Shown piece by piece: positions 8,849 through 17,343 of a DNA stretch of 45,359 bases; positions within the stretch are counted from its first letter, which is position 1, and every line of letters begins with the position of its first letter. Source of the DNA: JAZMZS01 sp045120955 (GTDB lineage Bacteria > Bacillota > Clostridia > Oscillospirales > CAG-272). The notes beneath the pieces were generated by a model, which saw only the letters and a list, made by a program, of their open reading frames with translations, searched no databases and was not told the DNA's origin. The translations under genes were made by a program, and so were the position numbers. The stretch covers positions 1 through 45,359 of the forward strand of contig JBGVFH010000061.1 in assembly GCA_045120955.1 (NCBI GenBank), in the 5' to 3' direction.

Positions 8849-10882
8849 TTACAGCTCTTCGCTGTCCTTTGCCGTTTTGTCAATGGCGGAGCGTATCAGC
8901 TCAAGAGATTTTTCAAGCCCCTCTTTTATAAAACCGCCCGCACGGTCAAAGCTGCCGCCTCCGCCAAGCTGCTTCATGATAAGCTCCACATTTATTTTTC
9001 CTGCGCTTCTTGCAGATACAGAAACGGGTCCGTCCTGCTCTCCGCAGAGAACGAATGCCGCCTCTACCTCCTTTGCCCTTACAAAGCTGTCGGCAACACG
9101 CGCTCGTGTTTTCGGGTCTGTGTTCATACCTTTGGTATCATAGCATATCAGCGCTATGTTGCGGTACATTTCAAAATTCTCAGACATTCTGCTCTCCGTC
9201 TCAAGCTCTCTTACCGAGATATCGAACAGCTTCTTTACCGTGTCTATGTCAGCGCCTCTGTCACGCAGATAGAGTGCGGCTGAGAAGGTGCGTGTACCGG
9301 TGCTTTTGCGGAAATTGTCCGTGTCAAGATATATTCCCGAGAGCATCATAGTTGCTTCTTCGCGCATGATGGCACCGCCGGGAAGGTCGAGCAGCTCTAT
9401 CATTTCCGAGACAAGCTCTGATGCGGAGGAGGCGGAGGTGTCGATATATTCAAGGTCGATCTCCTTGTCAAATTCCGCATACTTTCTGTGGTGGTCGATA
9501 ATTACCGTTTTCGGTACTGCGTCAAACAAAACGGCACTCTCCATCTTGTCGGTGTTGCTCACGTCAACGCATACCAGCAGCGTTCCGGTGCTGTTTTTGT
9601 CAAGAGAGGCATCGGGAGAGATGAAAGCGTCACGGTAAGCGTGCCCTGCCTTCATTCTTTCGATTATTGGAAGGGCTTCGGTTATATTGTAATATGCAGC
9701 CTCGTTCGATACGATGTTTGCCTCTTTCCCCAGCTCCCTGCACAGGCAGTAGACACCCATCTGCGCTCCGATACAGTCATAGTCGGGTGAAGCGTGACCC
9801 ATGATGAGTACGTTGTCCGCATCCTTTATCGCCTGTTCAAGCTGTTTTGCGTTGTATCTTGCTCTGTTCTTTGCACGCTTGGGCTGAGTTTTGATGCTTC
9901 CGCCGTAGTATGACATCTCGCCGTCGGTTTTTACGGCTGCGGTAGCGCCTCCTCGGTTGACCGCCATTTCAAAAGCGGTAAGAGAGCTTTTGTTTCTCCC
10001 ATCTATTCCTCCCTCTGTGATGATGGAGGAGCCGAGTGAAAAGGACAGGCTGACGCCGCTCTCGGTTTTTATTTCCGAAACGGGACCGAGCAGAGAGGAA
10101 AAGCCCTCTTTCATAAGAGCAGAAAGCGTTTGCTCGTTCATTACGGCAAGATATTTCCACTTTTCATGCTCGCATATAAGAATACCTCTGAGAGCTCCCC
10201 ACTCCTTTACAAGTGAGTCAAAAGCGTCAAGCGCACTTTTGTTTCTCGATGCAAAGCTGCCGTTTGACAGATCGGATATGTTGTCAAGCTCGATGTATGC
10301 TACGGCTGTACGGGCGTTTTCATATTGCTTGAGAAGGTTGCGTCTTTCGGTTCTGTCCTCGAAAATGAGTATGGAGTTGCCGCTCTGACCGAGGCTGTTT
10401 GCCGTGACGTCGTATATGCTGTCACCGTACTCACAGGTGAATTTTGAGCCGTCACGGTCAAAGAGTATATGATTTTCTCCCGCAGGAAACTTGAAAATGT
10501 CATATATGCTTATCCTCATGCGCTTTTCCTGACGCAAAAACGCATTTCTGAACGCTTCATTTGCGGTGGTGATCTCCCCCGCCGAATTGATTACTGCGAG
10601 CTGAAGATGAAGCTTTCCGAAAAACAAGGAGGCGATATTATATAGCTCTGTCTTTTCTCTGCCTCTTACTCTGTGCCTGAGCAGCTCCGAGCGTATCGCC
10701 ACGCCCACCGCCATAAAAAAGATATATGCACCGAGTACAAATAAGCCGAGATATTTTGCATTGGTTCCCTCTGCGGATATTCCGAAAATGTATACGCATA
10801 TCGCAACGGCAGAGACTGCAAGGGTGTATACGATGTCAAAGAGGAACGCTTTTCTGTTTGAATTATACAGTTTTTTTGCCAT
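8849..10882 (-). CDS. gdpP: Cyclic-di-AMP phosphodiesterase GdpP (DHH/DHHA1)
   Basis: This 677-residue membrane protein is expected to hydrolyse c-di-AMP, so linking potassium/osmotic and wall homeostasis. Two N-terminal membrane helices (about 13-35 and 43-63) are followed by a PAS-like domain (about 85-180) and a degenerate GGDEF domain (about 190-330) lacking a GGDEF motif, as is usual for GdpP. The catalytic DHH domain has MGHASPDYD (361-369) and IIDHHRK (461-467). The C-terminal DHHA1 domain ends with the glycine-rich GGGGSFDRAGG. The ATG has a good CGGAGG site. It lies between yybS and rplI, the same order as B. subtilis yybS-yybT-rplI. Confidence 0.95.
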   Translation of the reverse strand: MAKKLYNSNRKAFLFDIVYTLAVSAVAICVYIFGISAEGTNAKYLGLFVLGAYIFFMAVGVAIRSELLRHRVRGREKTELYNIASLFFGKLHLQLAVINSAGEITTANEAFRNAFLRQEKRMRISIYDIFKFPAGENHILFDRDGSKFTCEYGDSIYDVTANSLGQSGNSILIFEDRTERRNLLKQYENARTAVAYIELDNISDLSNGSFASRNKSALDAFDSLVKEWGALRGILICEHEKWKYLAVMNEQTLSALMKEGFSSLLGPVSEIKTESGVSLSFSLGSSIITEGGIDGRNKSSLTAFEMAVNRGGATAAVKTDGEMSYYGGSIKTQPKRAKNRARYNAKQLEQAIKDADNVLIMGHASPDYDCIGAQMGVYCLCRELGKEANIVSNEAAYYNITEALPIIERMKAGHAYRDAFISPDASLDKNSTGTLLVCVDVSNTDKMESAVLFDAVPKTVIIDHHRKYAEFDKEIDLEYIDTSASSASELVSEMIELLDLPGGAIMREEATMMLSGIYLDTDNFRKSTGTRTFSAALYLRDRGADIDTVKKLFDISVRELETESRMSENFEMYRNIALICYDTKGMNTDPKTRARVADSFVRAKEVEAAFVLCGEQDGPVSVSARSAGKINVELIMKQLGGGGSFDRAGGFIKEGLEKSLELIRSAIDKTAKDSEEL

Positions 10883-10972
10883 TTTATCCTCCGTACGATC
10901 TCCCTGTCGGTGAGAGATGTGAATGTGTTGTCGTTTGCTTCTTTTATTATCTGCTCTTATGACCGAACAGAT

Positions 10973-12031
10973 TTATTCTTTTGGTGTTTTGTTAATGTCC
11001 CGCCGCATTTTCATAAGTACAAATGAGTGGTATACGCCGACCAGAGCAAGCAGGCTCTGCGCCAACCCAGGCATCATCGAGACGGCGATTATCAGCAAAG
11101 CTGTGTATAGCTGAGCCCTTTGCGTGCGTTTTAACACAGAAAAAACGAATATAAAGCCCTCGACCGCAAGACCGAGACCGAGCACGGCGCCTACCGTTGA
11201 TACGGTTATACCGAGTGCGCTGTATCCGTCAGAAAAAAGAGATATAAGTGTCAGTATGATATATACAGCAGCCGAGGTGACGCTTATCCTATAAGGTCCG
11301 ATAGTATCGGGCAAGCCTGACATTTTTCTGTGTCTCTTGGAGGCTCTGACTGTTATAAATCCGCCGATAGAGCATATACATAAAAACAGCGATGGAACAG
11401 AGTAGAGCATCAGCTCAAGAGTATTTCGCAGTAATTCGGTCAGCTGCTCATATGACTCTATGACAGATGCATACTCGGGTGACGTGTAAAGCTCCCTGTA
11501 GATTTCAAGGGTGTCGAGTGGAGCTTGCATGATGACAGAGACAAAGCTGTTATAAGCTTTTGTAAAGGTGTCAATGCCCACGCTTCCGTATTTTTGATAG
11601 CAAAGTATGCACAGTGCCGAGAAAAGGAACACAGCGTAAAAGACACTGCAAAGACATATCATCCCGCTCTGTGTAAAATATTTGCGTCTTGAGCCGAGAT
11701 GCACCGAGAGTGCCGCCGCAAAGGCGCCCAGACACACAAGCGAGCGCAGAATGTCAAGCGTGAGAGCAAAGCAAGCAAGCACGCTCACAGCGGCGCATAC
11801 GCAAAACAAAGCAGTATTTTTGTGAACCAGCAGAGCCGTGGCAAAATAGCCCGCTCCGATAAGAAATACCGGCACAAAAAAGCATAACACCGCATTGTCG
11901 GGGTCTGTGCGCATACACAAAACAGACACAGCCGCAAGCACGGTGACGAACGCCGAATACAGTACAGCGCCTGTTGCGCTGAGCGTTTTAATGTTGTTAT
12001 TGTTACTTTGATAATGTGTATTGTTGTTCAT
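10973..12031 (-). CDS. yybS: YybS-family (DUF2232) membrane protein
   Basis: This 352-residue integral membrane protein has about eight hydrophobic helices after a short Asn-rich N-terminus. It is the first gene of the operon ahead of gdpP, where DUF2232/YybS proteins are normally found. The C-terminal half has the typical stretch with AVLGLGLAVEGFIFVFSVLKR and a final helix pair before a basic tail. YybS function is not established; a transporter-like or membrane-scaffold role is speculative. The ATG at 12031 has GGAG 6 nt upstream; a TTG one codon earlier lies too close to that site. Confidence 0.8.
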   Translation of the reverse strand: MNNNTHYQSNNNNIKTLSATGAVLYSAFVTVLAAVSVLCMRTDPDNAVLCFFVPVFLIGAGYFATALLVHKNTALFCVCAAVSVLACFALTLDILRSLVCLGAFAAALSVHLGSRRKYFTQSGMICLCSVFYAVFLFSALCILCYQKYGSVGIDTFTKAYNSFVSVIMQAPLDTLEIYRELYTSPEYASVIESYEQLTELLRNTLELMLYSVPSLFLCICSIGGFITVRASKRHRKMSGLPDTIGPYRISVTSAAVYIILTLISLFSDGYSALGITVSTVGAVLGLGLAVEGFIFVFSVLKRTQRAQLYTALLIIAVSMMPGLAQSLLALVGVYHSFVLMKMRRDINKTPKE

Positions 12032-12082
12032 CAAATACTCCGTGTTGCTGTGTTTTCGTTAAAACGGCATACCTATTAAATA

Positions 12083-12111
12083 ATTATAACAAATAATACA
12101 ATAATTGTAAA
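12083..12111 (-). promoter_or_regulatory. SigA-type promoter for yybS-gdpP-rplI-dnaB-tilS-hpt-ftsH
   Basis: On the minus strand TTTACA (-35, 12106-12111) and TATAAT (-10, 12083-12088) are separated by exactly 17 nt in an AT-rich stretch about 50 nt upstream of the yybS start. No other clear promoter was seen in the short gaps of the operon, though internal promoters cannot be excluded. Confidence 0.75.
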
Positions 12112-12138
12112 GAGTTTTTATTAAAAGAAGATTTTTAT

Positions 12139-12690
12139 ATGGATATGTTTTTTGAAAAAATACATTCGGAGGAGAAATGCGAAGACAACGGCCGTCCGCT
12201 TGCTTTTTTCTTTGTCAGCGCCGCTCTTGTGTATTTCGAGGATGAGGTGAAGGAAAAGGAGGACGGCGGACGTAAAGAAAAAAAGAAAAAGGGCGGGGAG
12301 GAGTGCGCGGCACAGCGAATACGAAAGGTGCTGTACGATTTTTACAACGCCGCCGTAGAGGGAGCGCAGAAAAGCTTTTTTTCACGGGTGCAAAATAAAT
12401 ACCGTGAGACAGAGGATGGCAGCGGTATGTTCTCTCCGTATAAGCTCGTGTGCGATATCTCTCCCCTCTCCGAGTGTATCTGCACACCGGATAAATGTCA
12501 AAGAAGTGCCGATACCGCCAAAAGCAAGAAGGGAAAACGAGCTGCAGGTATTAAAGCGTACAGCGGCTGCGAGGGGTGTATCATATATAACATACGCTGT
12601 TTTATATACCGACGGGCAAAGGTAGTTTTAAAGAAAAATATCAGAGTGGCGTTCCGTGTATCAGACGGCAGGCTGTGCGATGCCGACTGA
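12139..12690 (+). CDS. Hypothetical protein, Lys/Glu-rich
   Basis: The 183-residue open frame occupies the space between the yybS promoter and spoVG. I do not recognise the family. The N-terminal part has one moderately hydrophobic strand-like stretch (GRPLAFFFVSAALVYF, about 18-33), then a charged E/K-rich segment (about 34-55). A protein-like region around RIRKVLYDFYNAAVEGAQKS and a Cys-rich basic C-terminus (six Cys between about 104 and 153) follow. No signal peptide, TM or catalytic motif is visible. An AAAAGAAGA stretch lies about 7 nt before the ATG, which is only a weak ribosome site. There are competing ORFs on the other strand, so coding status is uncertain. Confidence 0.45.
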   Translation: MDMFFEKIHSEEKCEDNGRPLAFFFVSAALVYFEDEVKEKEDGGRKEKKKKGGEECAAQRIRKVLYDFYNAAVEGAQKSFFSRVQNKYRETEDGSGMFSPYKLVCDISPLSECICTPDKCQRSADTAKSKKGKRAAGIKAYSGCEGCIIYNIRCFIYRRAKVVLKKNIRVAFRVSDGRLCDAD

Positions 12691-12810
12691 TACCGCCTGA
12701 TACTTTTAAAAACAATTTGCTTTATTTCCCCGCACTCTCTGTTGACATAAACTACCGCAGAGTGATATAATGAATGTCGTAATATAAAACGCATCACAGA
12801 GAATGTCCGC

Positions 12811-12844
12811 ACCAAAAACAATGCCGTCGGGAAACCGACGGCAT
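12811..12844 (-). terminator. Rho-independent terminator of spoVG
   Basis: ATGCCGTCGG (12821-12830) and CCGACGGCAT (12835-12844) form a perfect 10-bp stem with a GAAA loop. On the minus strand it is followed by TGTTTTTGG, giving a U-rich tail. It sits about 20 bp beyond the spoVG stop. Confidence 0.85.
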
Positions 12845-12864
12845 CAGGGTTGATATTTGGTTTT

Positions 12865-13182
12865 TTAAACTGTAATATCGGCGCCCTCGGCGGCGAATGC
12901 TTCTTCTGCGGCATTTGCCTCGGCTATTGCGAGCTCCTTGTTGTAAGCGTCGATGACTGCTTCTTCAAGCATATTGCGGAAGGACGCGTTTATCGGGTGT
13001 ACAATGTCTCTGTATGTTCCGTCCGGATTTTTGCGGGAGGGCATTACGGTAAAATACTTGTCTTTTGCATATATGACCTTTATATCATGCAAAGCGAGCT
13101 GACCGTCGAATGTTACGGATACGATAGCTTTCATAGGACCGTCATTGAATAGCTTTCTTACTTTGATATCTGTGATTTCCAT
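12865..13182 (-). CDS. spoVG: SpoVG, RNA/DNA-binding regulator
   Basis: The 105 residues from the ATG at 13182 match SpoVG: MEITDIKVRKLFNDGPMKAI at the start, then ALHDIKVIY and the signature MPSRKNPDGTYRDIVHPIN. A short Ala/Glu-rich tail follows. The frame is open further upstream, but the canonical start MEITD has an excellent CAGGAGG site 8 nt ahead. SpoVG affects sporulation septation in Bacillus and acts as a site-specific nucleic-acid-binding regulator in several Firmicutes. Here it is a single-gene unit with its own terminator, divergent from murC. Confidence 0.96.
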   Translation of the reverse strand: MEITDIKVRKLFNDGPMKAIVSVTFDGQLALHDIKVIYAKDKYFTVMPSRKNPDGTYRDIVHPINASFRNMLEEAVIDAYNKELAIAEANAAEEAFAAEGADITV

Positions 13183-13243
13183 GTTTAGTTCCTCCTGAGT
13201 GGCCTGTATTTTATTGATATCTCTGAAGCTATTATACATATAA

Positions 13244-13311
13244 TTTGTTAATGAATATACGGACAAAACTTTATTAAACTTTAAACATCTTTTATACATT
13301 TTGTTAATGAA
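13244..13311 (-). promoter_or_regulatory. Duplicated promoter-like segment upstream of spoVG
   Basis: On the minus strand the 12-mer TTCATTAACAAA occurs twice, 56 bp apart (plus coordinates 13244-13255 and 13300-13311). Each copy is followed within a few bases by TGTATAA, which in the proximal copy becomes TGTATAATAG, a good -10 element. Neither copy has a consensus -35 box, so a regulator-dependent or alternative-sigma promoter is possible. The region also carries whatever drives murC in the other direction. Confidence 0.4.
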
Positions 13312-13371
13312 AAAGGGAAATTGCTCATATAAACGCACAAAAACGGTTTGTGTGGTGCAAAGGAGAAAAAT

Positions 13372-14775
13372 ATGTCAGTTAAAAATACCCGATACGGAGC
13401 AGACGGGATAGCGAGACTGCTCGATTCAAAAAAGAATATATTTTTTATCGGCATCGGCGGCATCAGTATGTCGTCTCTTGCTCATATATCGCATGAAAAC
13501 GGCTACAGGGTAGGCGGCTCGGATAAAAGTGAGAGTGCTCTTACCAAAATGCTCGAGGAGGAGGGCATATCTATCAGCTACGGACATGACAGCAAAAATA
13601 TCGAGGGATATGACCTTGTCGTTTACACCGTAGCGATAAGCGAGGACAACCCCGAGTATACCGCCGCAAAGGCAAAGGGGATCGCAGCGGTGTCACGTGC
13701 GGATTACCTCGGGTATATAATGCACAGGTATAAAAACCGCATCGGAATATCGGGCGCTCACGGAAAGAGCACCTGCACTTCGATGCTTGCCCATACTTTT
13801 ATTCACGCAAAAAAGGACCCTACCGTTGTCAGCGGTGCGGTCCTCGACGAGATGAGCGGTGCTTACCGTGTAGGGGGAGATGAGCATTTTATATTCGAAG
13901 CGTGCGAGTATATGGACAACTTTTTGTCATTTTATCCGAGCATTGCGGTGATACTCAACGTCGAATATGACCACAGCGACTATTTCTCGGATATCAGTCA
14001 GACCTACTCGTCTTTTTCTTCCTTTGCCGCTCTTACAAAGCAGGCGCAGGGCGGTGTGTGCGTTTACAACAAGGACGATGAGAAAACGAACATAAGCGTC
14101 CAAAAGTGCGGTGCCGAGCTCGTCAGCTTCGGAATTGAAAGCAATGCCGATTATACTGCAAAAAATATCAGCTATATTGACGGTCATGCGCATTTTGATA
14201 TATACAAGGGCGCCGAAAAGCAAGCAAGAGTAAATCTGACCGTTGCGGGAAGACATAATATATACAATGCCCTTGCCGCCTTTGCCGTGTGCGATCTGTG
14301 CGGACTTGAGCCTGAGCTTGCCGCAGAGGGGATAGGGGGCTTTAGCGGTTGCCGCAGACGTATGGAATACAAGGGCGAGGTGTGCGGAGCGAGAATGTAC
14401 GAGGATTATGCTCATCATCCTACTGAGCTTAGAGCGAGCATCGCGAGCGCCCGTGACTTTTCAAAAAAGCGGGTCGTTACCGTTTTCCAGCCTCATACAT
14501 ATTCGAGAACGGCAGAGCTGTATGACGATTTTGTATCCGCACTCTCCGACTCTGACTTTGTCATTATGGCTGATATATATTCTGCGAGAGAGACCAACAC
14601 CTACGGAGTGTCAAGCGACCGTATAGCCCGTGATATCGGAGACAAGGCGGTCTTTATTGACAGCTTTGAGGGTATATGCGAGTATATAAGAGCAAATGTT
14701 GGAGCAGAGAGCGTGCTTCTCATTATGGGTGCGGGAGATATATATAAGGTCAGCGATATGCTGATCGGAAAATAA
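13372..14775 (+). CDS. murC: UDP-N-acetylmuramate-L-alanine ligase
   Basis: MurC adds L-Ala to UDP-MurNAc, the first step of the peptidoglycan stem peptide. From the ATG at 13372 the protein has 467 residues. It opens with the UDP-binding loop FFIGIGGISMSSLA (about 24-37) and carries the Mur-ligase ATP motif GISGAHGKST (125-134). Later it has EYDHSDYF, AGRHNIYNALAAFAV and the C-terminal segment YEDYAHHPTE followed by FQPHTYSRT. AAAGGAG lies 8 nt upstream of this ATG; the in-frame TTG 24 bp earlier has no such site. It appears monocistronic. Confidence 0.96.
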   Translation: MSVKNTRYGADGIARLLDSKKNIFFIGIGGISMSSLAHISHENGYRVGGSDKSESALTKMLEEEGISISYGHDSKNIEGYDLVVYTVAISEDNPEYTAAKAKGIAAVSRADYLGYIMHRYKNRIGISGAHGKSTCTSMLAHTFIHAKKDPTVVSGAVLDEMSGAYRVGGDEHFIFEACEYMDNFLSFYPSIAVILNVEYDHSDYFSDISQTYSSFSSFAALTKQAQGGVCVYNKDDEKTNISVQKCGAELVSFGIESNADYTAKNISYIDGHAHFDIYKGAEKQARVNLTVAGRHNIYNALAAFAVCDLCGLEPELAAEGIGGFSGCRRRMEYKGEVCGARMYEDYAHHPTELRASIASARDFSKKRVVTVFQPHTYSRTAELYDDFVSALSDSDFVIMADIYSARETNTYGVSSDRIARDIGDKAVFIDSFEGICEYIRANVGAESVLLIMGAGDIYKVSDMLIGK

Positions 14776-14826
14776 AGCGGCATGGTGCCGAGGGCTTTTG
14801 TGTTATATAAAAAATTCCTTATGCTA

Positions 14827-14855
14827 TTTACATTTTTGTTTTTTTATAATATAAT
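14827..14855 (+). promoter_or_regulatory. SigA-type promoter for cysE-cysS
   Basis: TTTACA (14827-14832) and TATAAT (14850-14855) are separated by 17 nt, placing transcription start near 14862. The 5' untranslated leader of about 70 nt shows no convincing T-box or SAM-type riboswitch. Confidence 0.75.
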
Positions 14856-14930
14856 AGAATGAAAGCCGTATGAACAAAAGATGTCCTCTGGGATGAGAGA
14901 GACATATACACACGGCAAAGGAGTTTTTCT

Positions 14931-15791
14931 ATGAACAATTACAAAAACGAAATAAATGAATATATCAAGGCGGCATCCGATATGATAGAGGATGCGGCAA
15001 AACGCTCAAAACGCTGTATCAAAGCGGCAAAGGACGAGATAAAAAGAGATATTGCGGCTGTAAGAGAAAGGGATCCTGCGGCAAGGTCTGATATTGAGGT
15101 TGCTCTGCTTTATTCGGGATTTCATGCGGTGATAGCTCACCGTGCCGCCCATGCGCTACATCAAAAGGGGCACAAATTTACCGCAAGGGCAATATCCCAA
15201 ACGGCAAAGCTATTGACAGGTATTGAGATTCACCCCGGTGCGACGATAGGCAAGAATTTCTTTATCGACCACGGAGCGGGTGTCGTTATTGGTGAGACTG
15301 CCGAGATAGGCGATAACTGTACGCTCTATCAAGGGGTCACGCTCGGCGGTACAGGTAAGGACACGGGAAAGAGACACCCGACACTCGGCAACAACGTCAT
15401 GGTCGGCTGCGGAGCGAAGGTACTCGGTCCTTTTAAGATAGGTGACAATTCAAAAATTGCCGCAAACGCAGTCGTGCTCAATGAAATACCGAGCAACTCT
15501 ACTGCAGTCGGTATTCCCGCAAAGGTGGTAAAGACGGCGGGAAAGAGAATAAACGAGGAGCTTGATCAGGTTCATATGCCCGACCCCGTTGCGGTGGAGA
15601 TCGGAGCGCTGAAAAAACGCATCGAGGAGCTTGAAAAGGTACTGACCGTATTTTCCGAGGTAGAGGCAAAGGCGGATGCCGAGGTTACGGAAGAGGCAGG
15701 CGCAGAGAGCAGCACTCTGTCTGTGGAGGGCTTAGGCGAGATAGACATCAGCGACCCTGTCATTCGGGAAATATTCGGCAGCGATGACTGA
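14931..15791 (+). CDS. cysE: Serine O-acetyltransferase CysE
   Basis: CysE makes O-acetylserine from serine and acetyl-CoA, the committed step of cysteine synthesis. The core has ERDPAARSDIEV, GFHAVIAHRAAHAL, then left-handed beta-helix hexapeptides from HPGATIGKNFFIDHGAGVVI through TLGGTGKDTGKRHP to KIAANAVVLNEIP. The active-site Asp-His pair lies in FIDHG. At 286 residues it is longer than short Firmicutes homologues. About 45 residues of charged helix precede the core, and a C-terminal Glu/Ala-rich tail ends EIDISDPVIREIFGSDD. AAAGGAG precedes the ATG. The next gene, 41 bp on, is cysS, so cysteine supply and its tRNA charging are co-transcribed. Confidence 0.93.
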   Translation: MNNYKNEINEYIKAASDMIEDAAKRSKRCIKAAKDEIKRDIAAVRERDPAARSDIEVALLYSGFHAVIAHRAAHALHQKGHKFTARAISQTAKLLTGIEIHPGATIGKNFFIDHGAGVVIGETAEIGDNCTLYQGVTLGGTGKDTGKRHPTLGNNVMVGCGAKVLGPFKIGDNSKIAANAVVLNEIPSNSTAVGIPAKVVKTAGKRINEELDQVHMPDPVAVEIGALKKRIEELEKVLTVFSEVEAKADAEVTEEAGAESSTLSVEGLGEIDISDPVIREIFGSDD

Positions 15792-15832
15792 ACAAAGCGA
15801 AAGATAATAAGACGCAAAGGAAAAGAAAAGCT

Positions 15833-17269
15833 ATGCAATTATACAATTCACTGACGAGAACAAAAGATGAGTTTGTGACAAACGAGCCGGGAAAGGTAAA
15901 GATGTATACCTGCGGTCCTACCGTGTATCACTTTGCTCATATAGGAAATCTGCGCACATACATTATGGAGGATATACTTGAAAAGTATCTGCGCTATGCG
16001 GGGTATGACGTTACACGTGTCATGAACATCACAGATGTCGGACATCTTTCATCAGACGCCGATACGGGCGAGGATAAGATGCTCAAGGGCGCACGCCGTG
16101 AGAAAAAAACGGTCATGCAGATAGCGGAGTTTTATACAAACGCATTTTTCTCCGATATGGCAAAGCTCAATATCAAGATGCCCGACGTTGTAGAGCCTGC
16201 AACAAACTGCATCGACAGATATATAGACATGGTCACAGTTCTGCTTGATAAGGGCTATGCTTATGAGGCGGGCGGAAACATATATTTTGATACATCAAAG
16301 CTCAAGGAGTATTATGTTTTCAACAACTTCAAGGAGGACGATCTTGCTGTAGGTGTGCGCGAAGGCGTTGAGGAAGATATGCAAAAACGCAACAAGTGCG
16401 ATTTCGTTCTTTGGTTTACAAAGTCGAAGTTTGAAGATCAGGAGCTGAAGTGGGAGTCACCGTGGGGAGTAGGCTATCCCGGATGGCATATAGAATGCTC
16501 CTGCATCAGTATGAAGCACCTCGGCGAGTATCTTGACATTCATTGCGGAGGAATAGACAACGCTTTCCCTCATCATACAAATGAGATAGCGCAGTCCGAG
16601 GCATATACGGGGCACAAATGGTGCAACTGGTGGTTCCATGTGCATCACCTCAATACAAGCGGCGGAAAAATGAGCAAGTCAAAGGGAGAGTTTCTCACCG
16701 TTTCCTTGCTTGAGGAAAAGGGATACGATCCTCTCGTATACCGTTTCTTCTGTCTGAATTCCCATTACCGCAAGTCGCTCGTGTTCTCTTGGGAGGGACT
16801 TGATAACGCAAAGCTCGCATATGACAAGCTTGCATCCAAAATTGCGGCAATAAAGGACGAGGGAGAGCTTGACCGTGAGACGTTTGATGCGCTCAAGAGC
16901 CGTTTTTGCGAGGCGCTTGACAATGACATAAACACCTCTATGGCTGTGACCTGCCTTTACGACGTTCTCAAAGCGAAAACAAACGGGAAGACAAAGCTTG
17001 CCCTTATTGCGGACTTTGACCGTGTGCTTTCGGTAGGGCTTATTGAGGCGGCAGAAAAGATAAAGAGCTCGGCAGAGCAGCAGACTGAGACAAAAGCAGA
17101 GGCAGCAGTACCTGCGGAGGATGCATGGATAGTTGAGGCTATCGAGGCAAGAGCGGCCGCAAAGAAGGCAAAGAACTACGCAGAGGCAGACAGAATAAGA
17201 GCGGAGCTTCTTGAAAAGGGAATAGTGCTTACGGATACTGCCGGCGGTACGACGTATACAAAGAACTGA
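15833..17269 (+). CDS. cysS: Cysteinyl-tRNA synthetase
   Basis: This 478-residue class I synthetase charges tRNA-Cys. The zinc-binding and HIGH regions are visible as MYTCGPTVYHFAHIGNL (about 24-40), then GWHIECSCISMKHLG and HHTNEIAQSEA with further zinc ligands, and the KMSKS loop GGKMSKSKGEF. An Ala/Glu linker (about 410-430) precedes a C-terminal helical segment with KNYAEADRIRAELLEKGI, typical of CysRS. Its ATG has AAAGG about 12 nt upstream. It is the second gene of the cysE-cysS unit. Confidence 0.97.
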   Translation: MQLYNSLTRTKDEFVTNEPGKVKMYTCGPTVYHFAHIGNLRTYIMEDILEKYLRYAGYDVTRVMNITDVGHLSSDADTGEDKMLKGARREKKTVMQIAEFYTNAFFSDMAKLNIKMPDVVEPATNCIDRYIDMVTVLLDKGYAYEAGGNIYFDTSKLKEYYVFNNFKEDDLAVGVREGVEEDMQKRNKCDFVLWFTKSKFEDQELKWESPWGVGYPGWHIECSCISMKHLGEYLDIHCGGIDNAFPHHTNEIAQSEAYTGHKWCNWWFHVHHLNTSGGKMSKSKGEFLTVSLLEEKGYDPLVYRFFCLNSHYRKSLVFSWEGLDNAKLAYDKLASKIAAIKDEGELDRETFDALKSRFCEALDNDINTSMAVTCLYDVLKAKTNGKTKLALIADFDRVLSVGLIEAAEKIKSSAEQQTETKAEAAVPAEDAWIVEAIEARAAAKKAKNYAEADRIRAELLEKGIVLTDTAGGTTYTKN

Positions 17270-17283
17270 TGAACAGAAAATAA

Positions 17284-17329
17284 AGCAAAGTCAAGCAATC
17301 CGAACAAGTTTGGGTTGCTTGACTTTGCT
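17284..17329 (+). terminator. Long hairpin between cysS and tmk, possible terminator or processing site
   Basis: AGCAAAGTCAAGCAA (17284-17298) pairs perfectly with 17315-17329. The intervening bases can extend the helix by several pairs, one of them G-U. It begins 15 nt after the cysS stop. On the plus strand it is followed by CGGGGTGG, which is the tmk ribosome site, rather than by a U-run, so it is not a canonical terminator. It could attenuate tmk, or protect or separate the two messages. Confidence 0.55.
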
Positions 17330-17343
17330 CGGGGTGGTTTTAT

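Noticed and set aside
14856..14930. Cysteine T-box in the cysE leader
   Set aside because: The leader is only about 70 nt and lacks the GGGTGG-ACC motif present before thrS.
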